This document shows, one piece after another, positions 35,300-43,589 of a stretch of DNA of 64,000 nt (its first letter is position 1; every line of letters starts with the position of its first letter). The notes below the pieces were generated by a model, which did no database searches, was not told the DNA's origin, and saw nothing but the letters and a program-made list of their open reading frames with translations. The stretch lies in contig NZ_CP020880.1 in the NCBI RefSeq assembly GCF_002157855.1, forward strand, positions 930,001-994,000, in the 5' to 3' direction. This stretch comes from Sutcliffiella horikoshii. Its GTDB lineage: Bacteria; Bacillota; Bacilli; Bacillales; Bacillaceae_I. The translations under genes were made by a program, and so were the position numbers.

Positions 35300-36442
35300 T
35301 TATTTTGCCTGTATCATTACGACGCACATATCGTCTGAGGCTTCTGTTTGCATGTCATCAGGTAAGACTAGATTAATAGGTTCTGGGATGTTTGGAAGGT
35401 CCCAGAGTTTAGAGGCAGATTTAATGAACTGAGGGTATTGATTCATGCCCACTTTTTCCATTGTTTCCACCACACCATCTGTATAAAGCATGATTTGAAC
35501 GGAATCTTTGTATGTGATTTTTGTCTTTTTAACATCCACGGTCTCAAAAAATCCAAGGGCGCATGTTCGATTAGATAGCTCCACTACTTCATCTTCATCA
35601 ACGAGTGCAAAACCTGCGGGGTGACCAGCATTCACATATTCCATTGATTTGTCATTTGTATCGATGACAAGGTAAATAGCTGTAAAATAATATGGAATTT
35701 GCTGATTGCGTAAATTCAGTGCATGCATCCATCTATTCAATTCACTGATAACAAATTCGGGGTCAGCGCATCCTCTGATGGAGTCTCGCAGTACAGAAGA
35801 GATGAACATGCATACTAAAGAAGCGGAGATACCATGTCCCATCATGTCGAGAAGGATGACTGCGTATCTTGACTTGTCAATCTTATACCAGTAGTACATG
35901 TCGCCAGCCAACTTATAAGCAGGAATATAAGAAGCTTTTACAACAAATCTGTCTTCAATGATTGGTTCACTCAACAGACTGTTTTGCACTTGCTGTGAGA
36001 GATCCAATTGGCTTTTGATCTTTTCGGCCTGTTTTTTATTTTTGTCCTTTTCCTGCTTAAGGCGAAGGACCACCCGGATACGTGCTAATAGTTCTGTCTT
36101 ATTGATTGGCTTCATTACATAGTCCAGCCCACCTGCATCCAATGCTTCTGCTACTTTATTAGAATCTTCTAACGCCGTTACAAAAATGACAGGGATGTCT
36201 TTCAGGTGTGGAATGGTCTGGAGTGTTCTACATGCTTCAATACCATCGATTTCAGGCATCATGATATCCATTAAGATAATATCAACGGGCATTTTAGGCG
36301 AAGCAGAATGGTCATTATGTAAATATGCAAACATCTCATTTGCGGATGTGAAGGATAAGTAATCTTTATATCCCGCTCTTTTTAAGATATTTTCTATAAC
36401 GAATAAATTTACTTGGTTATCATCGACAATCAGTATGCCCAT
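35300..36442 (-). CDS. rsbY: Response regulator with PP2C phosphatase domain, RsbY type
   Basis: A 380-residue protein: receiver domain (D59 in LMDIMMPEIDG, K in VMKPIN), a linker coiled coil, then a SpoIIE/RsbU-type PP2C phosphatase (LAGDMYYWYKIDKSRYAVILLDMMGHGISAS and YVNAGHPAGF). In the B. cereus group RsbY is phosphorylated by RsbK and dephosphorylates the anti-anti-sigma factor RsbV, freeing sigma-B. It is convergent with rsbK-rsbM. An exact sigma-B promoter lies upstream, so positive feedback is expected. The rsbV-rsbW-sigB genes are not in this window. Confidence 0.85.
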   Translation of the reverse strand: MGILIVDDNQVNLFVIENILKRAGYKDYLSFTSANEMFAYLHNDHSASPKMPVDIILMDIMMPEIDGIEACRTLQTIPHLKDIPVIFVTALEDSNKVAEALDAGGLDYVMKPINKTELLARIRVVLRLKQEKDKNKKQAEKIKSQLDLSQQVQNSLLSEPIIEDRFVVKASYIPAYKLAGDMYYWYKIDKSRYAVILLDMMGHGISASLVCMFISSVLRDSIRGCADPEFVISELNRWMHALNLRNQQIPYYFTAIYLVIDTNDKSMEYVNAGHPAGFALVDEDEVVELSNRTCALGFFETVDVKKTKITYKDSVQIMLYTDGVVETMEKVGMNQYPQFIKSASKLWDLPNIPEPINLVLPDDMQTEASDDMCVVMIQAK

Positions 36443-36492
36443 ATCCTTTTTTCTCCTCTATCTTTCTTAAATTGTAAACACCCCACATCTAA

Positions 36493-36518
36493 ATACCCTT
36501 TTCTAAAATGAATTAAAC
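36493..36518 (-). promoter_or_regulatory. Sigma-B promoter of rsbY
   Basis: On the minus strand GTTTAA (36518-36513) and GGGTAT (36498-36493) are separated by 14 bp. This is an exact match to the sigma-B consensus at both elements, about 50 bp upstream of the rsbY start. Confidence 0.88.
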
Positions 36519-36564
36519 CTTTTCGCAAAATATATTTTTTGTATTTATGGTGGGGGGTGTCCAT

Positions 36565-36590
36565 GTTTTGGCTATCAGGTTTAAGGGTAG
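36565..36590 (+). promoter_or_regulatory. Candidate sigma-B-like promoter of the YqcI/YcgG gene
   Basis: GTTTTG (36565-36570) and GGGTAG (36585-36590) with a 14-bp spacer resemble the sigma-B consensus (four of six and five of six bases), about 50 bp before the ATG. It is weaker than the divergent rsbY promoter. Confidence 0.45.
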
Positions 36591-36638
36591 TTTGCTTGTT
36601 AGGAAGGTTCTTTAACTACTAACTTTAGAGGTGATGTA

Positions 36639-37385
36639 ATGGAAACCGCAGTTCGTTCCACAAAAGGTAAGTTGCTGACAAAGGAACAAATGACAAATGA
36701 GAAGATTGTACCCAAATGGGTGGTGCAAGAATATAAAAATTTCCGGGAAGTTGTAACAAATAAAACATTTCCTTGTTATTTTGGAATGAGTGCAGAGAAG
36801 AAAGGGGAACTTCGGTATTCCTATATTAGTCATGATAATTGGAGTCATCTACCGGATACGTTAAAAGAATTTAACGCCCTGTTTGATCCAGAGAAGCCAC
36901 TCGTTCGACATGGACTGTTTCTTTTTGTGGAGCCAGAGAAAGAAGAAAAAACTATACCATACTATAGGGAATATTTCTGGGATATATTACAGTTTTTACA
37001 TATAAAAGATGATCAACCATGGCCTAAAGATTATCCAACAGATCCAGATCATCACCTGTGGGCCTTTTCCTTTGCAGAAGAGCCGTATTTCGTCTTCGGA
37101 AATGCTCCGGCCTACAAGCAGAGAAAGACAAGAGATTTAGGGAACAGCCTCATCCTAGGTTTCCAGCCAAGAAGGATATTTGAAGGATTGGAAGGGACAT
37201 CAAAGGGTGGTATTATGTCCCGTGAGAAGGTAAGGGAGCGTGTAGAGAAATGGGATCAGCTTCCAACACACCCTAATATCAGTCACTACGGAGACCCAGA
37301 TCATCGTGAATGGAAACAATATTTTATTGGAGACGATGTAAAACCTATGGAAGGTAAATGTCCTTTTTCTATGATGAAGAAATAG
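36639..37385 (+). CDS. YqcI/YcgG family protein
   Basis: A 248-residue soluble protein of the YqcI/YcgG family (PCYFGMSAEKKGELRYSYIS, WAFSFAEEPYFVFGNAPAY, NSLILGFQPRRIFEGLEG; it ends with GKCPFSMMKK). The function of this family is unknown; it has some features of heme- or amine-related enzymes, but I will not assign one. The ATG follows AGAGGTGATGTA. It is divergent from rsbY and may be part of the general stress regulon. Confidence 0.78.
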   Translation: METAVRSTKGKLLTKEQMTNEKIVPKWVVQEYKNFREVVTNKTFPCYFGMSAEKKGELRYSYISHDNWSHLPDTLKEFNALFDPEKPLVRHGLFLFVEPEKEEKTIPYYREYFWDILQFLHIKDDQPWPKDYPTDPDHHLWAFSFAEEPYFVFGNAPAYKQRKTRDLGNSLILGFQPRRIFEGLEGTSKGGIMSREKVRERVEKWDQLPTHPNISHYGDPDHREWKQYFIGDDVKPMEGKCPFSMMKK

Positions 37386-37496
37386 GAAGTGTCCTGCTAT
37401 CGATATTTATGTTCAGAATATTTTATCTTCTATTTAAATTTTCTGGTATGATAGATATAGATTGTCCGAAAATAACGTAGAAGGTGGCTGGCAAGT

Positions 37497-38624
37497 ATGG
37501 ACGCTGCTCAGAAACTCATTTTGTTTTTAGAAGAAAATCATGATCAATTTATCCGGAATTGGCGAAATAAAAGTGTCATTTCCGAAGATGATATATACAA
37601 GGAAGAAGTAGTTCGAAACGGCTGGCAGATGTATCAGCTAATTAAAAAAGCCATTAAAAATCCACTGACTGAAGACGAAATCATTAAGCTCGCAAATAAG
37701 ACGGCACATGAACGAGTGCAAGCTAATGTCAATATCAGCGAGTTTGTTTTCAATGTGAATACAGGTAGAAGTGAAGTGGTAAAGTGGGTATGGGATTCCG
37801 GCATTCCTAGTGAGGAACTGCAACCTTTCATTGATCAAATAAATGCTCTTTTTGACAAGTTTTCTTATCTTGCAGTTAGAAAGTACACGCAAATTAAAGA
37901 AAAACAGTTGGAAGAAAAAGAACTATATATTAACCAAACCCATAAAGAGCGACTTACTATTCTTGGACAGATGAGCTCAAGTTTTGTCCATGAATTCAGA
38001 AATCCGTTAACTTCTGTTATCGGATTCACGAGGCTCTTGCAGAACGAACTTCCTGATCATCCATATTTAGAAATAATGCGTCATGAATTGGATCAACTTA
38101 ATTATCGTATCTCTCAATTTTTACATGTTTCGAGAAAAGAGTTGATTGAGAGTAAGCGGGAAGAAGTGAATATGTCCTTCCTGTTGCAGGAGTTGGTAGA
38201 ATTCTTGTATCCGAGCTTACTAGATGGAGACGTAGTCATACAATTGGACATTGATCCTTCCATAAACATGGTTGCCAATAAAGATGAATTAAGGCAGGTT
38301 TTTCTGAATCTGATTATTAATTCAATCGATGCGCTGCAACAGATGACGGACGGATCTCGCACGATTCAAGTGGTATGTGTGGAAAACGGGGCATTTACCG
38401 AGCTGTCCATTACTAATAATGGACCGAAAATTGAAGAGGAAGCGATCCACGCAATTTTTGAACCGTTCTTTACAACTAAAGACTTAGGTACAGGGATAGG
38501 TTTGTATATTTGCAAAAAATTAATTGAAAAGCATGATGGTGAAATATATTGTCGATCAAATGATGACAAGACCAGTTTTGTTATTCGTTTACCTAACACT
38601 TTAAAAAGTGAAAAATCCTCCTAA
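37497..38624 (+). CDS. HisK_N-type sensor histidine kinase
   Basis: A 375-residue cytoplasmic histidine kinase with no membrane helix. The N-terminal 140 residues resemble the HisK_N sensor domain of sporulation-related kinases such as B. anthracis BA2291. HisKA (H165 in SSFVHEFRNPLTSV) and an ATPase domain (NLIINSIDAL, TGIGLYICKKLIEKHDG) follow. An extended -10 promoter (TGGTATGAT at about 37444) precedes it. No response regulator gene is adjacent. An orphan kinase of this kind is likely to feed the sporulation phosphorelay, but this is inference. Confidence 0.85.
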   Translation: MDAAQKLILFLEENHDQFIRNWRNKSVISEDDIYKEEVVRNGWQMYQLIKKAIKNPLTEDEIIKLANKTAHERVQANVNISEFVFNVNTGRSEVVKWVWDSGIPSEELQPFIDQINALFDKFSYLAVRKYTQIKEKQLEEKELYINQTHKERLTILGQMSSSFVHEFRNPLTSVIGFTRLLQNELPDHPYLEIMRHELDQLNYRISQFLHVSRKELIESKREEVNMSFLLQELVEFLYPSLLDGDVVIQLDIDPSINMVANKDELRQVFLNLIINSIDALQQMTDGSRTIQVVCVENGAFTELSITNNGPKIEEEAIHAIFEPFFTTKDLGTGIGLYICKKLIEKHDGEIYCRSNDDKTSFVIRLPNTLKSEKSS

Positions 38625-38648
38625 GCATCATTCAGGAGGATTTTTTTT
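38611..38648 (+). terminator. Terminator after the HisK_N kinase
   Basis: AAAAATCCTCC and GGAGGATTTTT pair around a 13-nt loop, with eight T residues. Confidence 0.92.
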
Positions 38649-38649
38649 G

Positions 38650-38678
38650 TTGACAAGCGTTAAAATATGTATTATCTT
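38650..38678 (+). promoter_or_regulatory. Sigma-A promoter of the T-box leader
   Basis: TTGACA (38650-38655) and TATCTT (38673-38678) have a 17-bp spacer, immediately after the preceding terminator. Confidence 0.75.
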
Positions 38679-38689
38679 AATAACAATAC

Positions 38690-38975
38690 TTTAACACCTA
38701 AAAGCGTTTAAGCGTTTAAGTGTGTTAGCGAAATTTAGCCGAGTAGAGCTTAGTAAATAAATAGAATGGTAGTCATGTATAAAAGTAGTTCTCCTTATTG
38801 CAGCAGATAGAGACTGGATGGTTGGTGGAAATCCAGGCGTAGTGGAAAATGAAGTACAGTACATATTTTTAAACGGCTATCCATGCAGATGAGTGGGCAA
38901 TCATTATTTTTGCCAATTAGGGTGGTACCGCGGAGCTTCTTCGTCCCTTGCTTTAGGGATGAAGAAGCTTTTTTG
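38690..38975 (+). ncRNA. T-box leader (probably tyrosine specific)
   Basis: The leader contains the T-box antiterminator sequence AGGGTGGTACCGCG (38919-38932). An intrinsic terminator follows: AGCTTCTTCGTCCC pairs with GGGATGAAGAAGCTT and then TTTT. Upstream, AGAGACTGGATGGTTGG and GGAAATCC fit the Stem I distal region, and GAAGTACAGTACAT would hold the specifier. UAC (Tyr) occurs twice there and ends in C like most specifiers; GUA (Val) is the alternative. Uncharged tRNA would promote read-through into the antiporter gene. Confidence 0.9.
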
Positions 38976-39019
38976 GTGCAAATTAACAGGTAGGCAATTT
39001 TATTTTTGGAGGGAACATC

Positions 39020-40420
39020 ATGGAGCAGCAAATACAAAAAGAAAAGATACACATTAGCGGCCTTGCAGCTCTTTTCTTGATTTTTAGCATTATCGCAATT
39101 ATTTCTATATCATTGTTTATTTTTAAAGCAGAGCCTCATATACCTATTTTTGCGAGTATCATGGTCTTGATAGCATTTTCCTTAGTTAAAGGGCATTCAT
39201 GGGACTATATTGAAACGGGCTTGAAAAATGGTTTAAAGGAAGGTCTAACCCCCATTTTATTATTTATTCTAATTGGAATATTAATCGGGGTATGGATGCT
39301 GTCTGGTACCATACCGACGTTCATCTACTATGGAGGACAGCTCATTTCCGCTCCATTCTTTCTTCCTAGCGTATTTATTATCACCGCTATTATCGGAATC
39401 AGCATCGGCAGTTCCTTCACTACAGCCGCAACGGTTGGGGTGGCCTTTATCGCACTTGGGACTGGCATGGGATTTAATCCTGCGATTGTGGCAGGAGCGA
39501 TTATTTCGGGGGCTCTTTTAGGAGATAAAATGTCACCTCTATCAGATACTACGAATATCGCCTCTGCGGTATGCAAGGTAGATTTGTTTGAGCATATCCG
39601 TCACATGTTATGGACAACCATTCCGGCAACCGTCATTTGTTTAGTGGCATTCGGATTTTTCTCTTTTGGTAATGGCGGTGGACAGGTAGGAGATTTTGCA
39701 GAATTGCCTAAGGTATTAAAAGAAGAGGGCATGGTCAGTGTTTGGGCATTATTACCAGCTGTTGTCATGTTTGGAGTGGCACTAAAGCGCGTGCCTGCAA
39801 TTTTTGTCATGATGGTCGGTATTATCGTTGGTTCTGTGATGGCATTCGTCCTTCAACCGGGAGTTCAAATGGCCCAACTTATGGATGTGATGCAAAATGG
39901 ATATACCGGGTCAACTGGAGACGAAGTGATAGACAGTATCTTGACCAAGGGTGGCATCCAAAGCATGATGTGGTCAGTATCCCTTGTGTTGCTTACCTTA
40001 AGTATGGGTGGATTAATTCAGCAGTTACGTGTAATGGAACGTTTACTAATTATGATCCAATCATTTGTAACGTCCACAGGAAAGCTGATTTTCGCTACCG
40101 TTGCAACAGCAATCGGAGTAAATGTAACAGTTGGTGAGCAGTATATGTCCATTATATTAACCGGTCAGGCCTTTGAAAAGGAATATGAAAAACAAGGAAT
40201 TGCACCAAAAAATTTAGCACGAGTACTAGAAGATGCCGGCACAGTCATCAACCCATTAATTCCGTATGGAGTAAGTGGTGTGTTCATGGCAGGGGTGCTT
40301 GAAGTACCTGTGTTGGATTACTTGCCGTATGCCCTCTTTTGCTTGGTTAGTCCTTTATTAAGCCTGTTTTATGGTTTTACGGGGATCAGTATTAGGAAAA
40401 GAGAACAAGTAAAAGGGTAA
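39020..40420 (+). CDS. NhaC-type antiporter under T-box control (probable tyrosine transporter)
   Basis: A 466-residue NhaC family membrane protein with about eleven helices and the family segments SSFTTAATVGVAFIALGTGM, GALLGDKMSPLSDTTNIAS and EDAGTVINPLIPYGVSG. NhaC proteins are named Na+/H+ antiporters. Members that sit behind a tyrosine T-box, as here, are thought to import tyrosine in exchange for ions. GGAGGG precedes the ATG by eight bases. It is a single-gene transcription unit between the T-box and a terminator. Confidence 0.85.
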   Translation: MEQQIQKEKIHISGLAALFLIFSIIAIISISLFIFKAEPHIPIFASIMVLIAFSLVKGHSWDYIETGLKNGLKEGLTPILLFILIGILIGVWMLSGTIPTFIYYGGQLISAPFFLPSVFIITAIIGISIGSSFTTAATVGVAFIALGTGMGFNPAIVAGAIISGALLGDKMSPLSDTTNIASAVCKVDLFEHIRHMLWTTIPATVICLVAFGFFSFGNGGGQVGDFAELPKVLKEEGMVSVWALLPAVVMFGVALKRVPAIFVMMVGIIVGSVMAFVLQPGVQMAQLMDVMQNGYTGSTGDEVIDSILTKGGIQSMMWSVSLVLLTLSMGGLIQQLRVMERLLIMIQSFVTSTGKLIFATVATAIGVNVTVGEQYMSIILTGQAFEKEYEKQGIAPKNLARVLEDAGTVINPLIPYGVSGVFMAGVLEVPVLDYLPYALFCLVSPLLSLFYGFTGISIRKREQVKG

Positions 40421-40436
40421 GGTTGATTGAAATCAT

Positions 40437-40479
40437 AAAAGAGCTAACAGTCATCAATATGGCTGCTAGCTCTTTTTTT
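40437..40479 (+). terminator. Terminator after the NhaC-type gene
   Basis: AAAAGAGCTAACAG pairs with CTGCTAGCTCTTTTTTT around an AT-rich loop. Confidence 0.9.
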
Positions 40480-40505
40480 AGAGGATAATAAAATATAATA
40501 ATAAA

Positions 40506-40630
40506 GTTGATTTCCGTTCCAGGCGCTTCGCTTGCCTGCGGGCGGTCCGTGAGCCTCCTCGGCTTGCGCCTGTGGGGTCTCACCTGTCCCTTCCTCCCGC
40601 GGGGTCTGCGCGCCTTCCACTCCAATCAAC
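40506..40630 (-). repeat. Dispersed inverted-end element, copy B
   Basis: It starts GTTGATTTCC and ends CCACTCCAATCAAC, so its ends are inverted (GTTGATT/AATCAAC). It is nearly identical to the copy at 59363-59487 and related to the copy at 35141-35259. It lies 26 bp after the antiporter terminator. Copy C, in the opposite orientation, follows 88 bp later; apart from these elements nothing is seen in 40480-40921. Confidence 0.9.
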
Positions 40631-40718
40631 AAGGAAGTTCCATTCAATGTAGGATTAATAAAAAGCTCTCACACTAAGTTAACTGTAAAACATAAACATT
40701 AAGTATTTGTAATTTCCA

Positions 40719-40856
40719 GCTGTGGATTGGAGCAAATGGCGAAGACTCCTACGGGGAAGTAGCGGCAATGTTGAGACCCCCCAAGCGTTGCGAGGAGGCT
40801 CAAGGTCGCCCCGTGGAAAGCGAAGCCATTTGCGGAAAGTAACAGCGGCGAGTAAC
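40719..40856 (+). repeat. Dispersed inverted-end element, copy C
   Basis: Opposite orientation to copy B. GATTGGAGCAAATGGCGAAG near the left end pairs with CGAAGCCATTTGCGGAA near the right. It contains GAGACCCC, GCGAGGAGGCTCA and GGAAAGCGAAGC, the reverse complements of blocks in copies A, B and E. It lies beside the 3' end of the gluconokinase-like gene. Confidence 0.88.
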
Positions 40857-40921
40857 CAATCATCTAAAGTTTTAGATTTAAAAGGACCAGACATATTTTG
40901 CACGATTATTCTTTATGATGG

Positions 40922-42430
40922 TCAGTATTGCAAACGATCTATTTCTGCAAATAATGGTTTATTTTTATTATATAGCTCACGGTAAAGGTGGTAATATTCC
41001 TCGTACATGACCACATTTCGGACTGTAGGCAATACCTCATGCTTTATCGGGATATATGCTTTAATGGCTTCAAGGGACTCAACTTCTCCAAGTGCAAACA
41101 TCCCAAGCCAGGCAGCGCCCCACGCCGTAGCATGTGTACTATCCGTTAAAATGACAGTCTTGCGAAAAATATCTGCTGTCATCTGTACCCATAGTGGCGA
41201 GAGAGCATAGCTACCGCTGACTATCAACTTTTTAGTAGGGTTTTCTTTTTCGTGAAGGGTTTCGTGAATCTCATACATATTGAAAATAACACTTTCCATT
41301 ACGCTGCGAATCATGTCAGCACTCGTATGAGATAGAGTGAGCCCCATCCAACCACCCTTTGCTTTAGCATTCCATTTTGGAGCACGTTCTCCATTCATAT
41401 GTGGCAGAAAAAATAGCCCGTTAGCCCCTGCGCTTGATGTTGCAGCAAGTGCTTCAAGATCTGCCACTTCCATCGTTTCTTTTTTGGTTAAGGAAGAAAA
41501 TTGTCTTGCCAGCCATTGCATTAAAATTGTACCATTGTTAGTTGCACCCCCAACGATGCGACTTTCTTTCGTAAACGCATATTGAAAGGTACGTTGTTCC
41601 GCGTCGATTGTTTTTTGGGTGGTGAATCTTCTGATAGCCCCACTGCTACCAATCGATAAGGCAGTTTCTCCTTCCTCTGTGGCGCCTACACCGATATTGG
41701 CAAGCACACCGCCACTAGCCCCGATGATAATGGGGGTGGAAGTATGTAAAAGCAATTCTTTTGCAACGCGAGTGGTAAGGGGGCCAACTTGTGTGGTACA
41801 GGGAACCACTTTGGATAGCTGAGACTCATTTATACCTGCTATGGCAAGTGCCTCCACATCCCAATGTAGTGTATAGATATTGAAAAGCCCTGTTGCAGAG
41901 GCAATAGAATAATCCACTTCCCACGTCCCGCACCATTTGTATAAGATATATTCTTTTATAGAAACAAACCGTGTTGCTTCATAGTATGGCGGATATTGAT
42001 TCTCTTTCATCCATATAAGTTTTACAAAAGGGGACATGGGATGAATGGGTGTTCCTGTTTGCTCATATAAGTCCTGTCCGTAAGACTCCTTCATAATGGC
42101 AGCCTGTGGATAGCTTCTACCGTCAGCCCAAGTAATCAGTGGCGAAATCGGTTCGTTTTGATCATTTATACAAATTAAACTGTGCATAGGAGCAGAAATA
42201 GTTAGACCAATAATATCATTTGGTGTGATTTTTAATTTACTGATGGAAGTAGAGATGGCAAGACGTGCAGCACTCTCGATCTCCAATGGATTTTGTTCAG
42301 AGTAATTAGGCTTCGGACGGTAGGTAGAATAGGCATGCTCTGATTCAGAGATCACTACTCCATTTCTATTGAAAATGACAGATCTGGTTGTGGAGGTGCC
42401 AATATCCAATCCGATGACATAGTTGCTCAT
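40922..42430 (-). CDS. FGGY family carbohydrate kinase, gluconokinase-like
   Basis: A 502-residue FGGY kinase. The N-terminal ATP-binding motif is YVIGLDIGTSTTRSVIFN. SAPMHSLICIN, ITWADGRS and the C-terminal IVSGSYALSPLWVQMTADIF segment (the position of the FGGY signature GGGA/S) agree best with gluconokinase among FGGY members. It phosphorylates a sugar acid, probably gluconate, to feed the pentose phosphate pathway. The ATG at 42430 was chosen over GTG 42442, which overlaps the GAGGTG site. The gnt regulator, permease and dehydrogenase genes are absent, so xylulokinase or another sugar kinase remains possible. Confidence 0.8.
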   Translation of the reverse strand: MSNYVIGLDIGTSTTRSVIFNRNGVVISESEHAYSTYRPKPNYSEQNPLEIESAARLAISTSISKLKITPNDIIGLTISAPMHSLICINDQNEPISPLITWADGRSYPQAAIMKESYGQDLYEQTGTPIHPMSPFVKLIWMKENQYPPYYEATRFVSIKEYILYKWCGTWEVDYSIASATGLFNIYTLHWDVEALAIAGINESQLSKVVPCTTQVGPLTTRVAKELLLHTSTPIIIGASGGVLANIGVGATEEGETALSIGSSGAIRRFTTQKTIDAEQRTFQYAFTKESRIVGGATNNGTILMQWLARQFSSLTKKETMEVADLEALAATSSAGANGLFFLPHMNGERAPKWNAKAKGGWMGLTLSHTSADMIRSVMESVIFNMYEIHETLHEKENPTKKLIVSGSYALSPLWVQMTADIFRKTVILTDSTHATAWGAAWLGMFALGEVESLEAIKAYIPIKHEVLPTVRNVVMYEEYYHLYRELYNKNKPLFAEIDRLQY

Positions 42431-42773
42431 TATGTACCACACCTCGCTTTATCGTAGTATCTTTATTTTAATCGTTGTGAGCAGTTAATATCAATCTGTT
42501 TGAAAAAGATAAGAATTATTTCAGTATAGGTATTGGGTAACGTGAAAATTAATGTTTCATGGTGCTAAAGTCATGTTTATTTGCAGTTGTGCACAGCCAG
42601 TTTTCTTGATAGACGGGATATACACACGTTTATCCACATTATCAACAACATTCTGAAAATTTATCCACAAAATACTATTCGGAATTGAATGATTTGTTTA
42701 TATTTATAAATAAGAATGTACTGTGGTTTGTAATGGCTGTTAACAAAATAAATATTGCGAACAATTTGTGAAC

Positions 42774-42804
42774 TCCATTGTAAATGATGGGAAATGGATG
42801 TATA
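42774..42804 (+). promoter_or_regulatory. Candidate promoter of the doxX gene
   Basis: TTGTAA and TATAGT with a 17-bp spacer lie just upstream of the first Rex box. The -35 match is poor. The whole stretch 42443-42934 has no gene; it holds this promoter and the Rex sites. Confidence 0.4.
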
Positions 42805-42819
42805 GTAAAGATAGAAAGT

Positions 42820-42837
42820 AAGTGAAGAACTTCACAA
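42820..42837 (+). promoter_or_regulatory. Rex box 1 (near consensus)
   Basis: AAGTGAA-GAAC-TTCACAA matches the Rex operator TTGTGAA-N4-TTCACAA except for the first two bases. It falls at the expected transcription start of doxX. Confidence 0.75.
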
Positions 42838-42891
42838 ACTTTCTAAAGCAAAAGTAAGAGAGCTAGCCGGCTAAATTTTTTTTACGGGTCA

Positions 42892-42909
42892 TTGTGAAAA
42901 ACTTCACAA
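42892..42909 (+). promoter_or_regulatory. Rex box 2 (perfect)
   Basis: TTGTGAA-AAAC-TTCACAA is an exact inverted repeat that fits the Rex consensus at every defined base. It lies 25 bp before the doxX start codon, next to its ribosome site. Rex senses the NADH/NAD+ ratio. Confidence 0.85.
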
Positions 42910-42934
42910 ACTAAAAATCTAGGAGGAGTAAATC

Positions 42935-43465
42935 ATGAAATGGTTACGTGGACCGAAAATGGCAATCCTTTGGACAGTTTTAAGAGTTTGGTTAGGGGTA
43001 CAATGGCTAAAGGCCGGTTTGCCGAAAATAGGAACATTTAATGCAGAAGGATTTCTACATGGCGCCATCGCAAAAGCGGAAGGAGCACACCCGGCGGTAC
43101 AAGGCTGGTACGCAGGATTTCTTGAGAATGTAGCGTTGCCTAACGTTGGTTTGATCAACATATTAATCCCTTGGGGCGAGGTACTTGTGGGGATTGCACT
43201 TATACTTGGCTTAGCAACGATGCCCGCACTGTTGGCGGGGGCCTTTATGAACCTGAACTTCTTACTTGCCGGAACAGTCAGCACGAACCCGGTATTATAT
43301 ACAGCAGCGATACTACTGATTGCAGCAGGTACGGCAGCTACCTTCTACGGGCTAGATCGCTTTGCGGTTAGATATATTAAAGAGAAAATGGATGAACGCA
43401 AGATGAAACGTACCGGTGGGAACGGTCGGAAGACTATGGATGGAGGGCATGCAGCAGCTCATTAA
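42935..43465 (+). CDS. DoxX family membrane protein
   Basis: A 176-residue protein with about four membrane helices and the DoxX/DoxD-like features LRVWLGVQWLKAGLPKIG and INILIPWGEVLVGIALILGL. Its charged C-terminal tail is rich in Lys, Arg and His. DoxX proteins occur with quinone- or sulfur-linked redox reactions. Two Rex boxes in front of the gene indicate that it is induced at high NADH, as under low oxygen. The AGGAGG site is strong. It is a single-gene unit with its own terminator. Confidence 0.85.
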   Translation: MKWLRGPKMAILWTVLRVWLGVQWLKAGLPKIGTFNAEGFLHGAIAKAEGAHPAVQGWYAGFLENVALPNVGLINILIPWGEVLVGIALILGLATMPALLAGAFMNLNFLLAGTVSTNPVLYTAAILLIAAGTAATFYGLDRFAVRYIKEKMDERKMKRTGGNGRKTMDGGHAAAH

Positions 43466-43487
43466 ATTAAAGAGGGTTGAATGGAAA

Positions 43488-43521
43488 GAGCGACGTAAGA
43501 TGTTTTACGTTGCTTTTTTTG
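43488..43521 (+). terminator. Terminator after doxX
   Basis: AGCGACGTAA and TTACGTTGCT pair around GATGTT, followed by seven T residues. Confidence 0.9.
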
Positions 43522-43589
43522 TTGCGGAAAAATAAAAGGGGATTATTGGATAAGTGTAGAATAGAGTAGTAATTAAGGGGGCGAGATTG

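Noticed and set aside
40392-40647. Minus-strand Arg/Pro-rich frames over element copy B
   Set aside because: They arise from the GC-rich repeat, overlap the antiporter gene end and have no ribosome site; the same kind of frame appears over copy E at 59318-59558.
42766-42787. A third Rex-like site (TTGTGAA-CTCC-ATTGTAA)
   Set aside because: Only the left half matches; the right half lacks the TTCACAA pattern.
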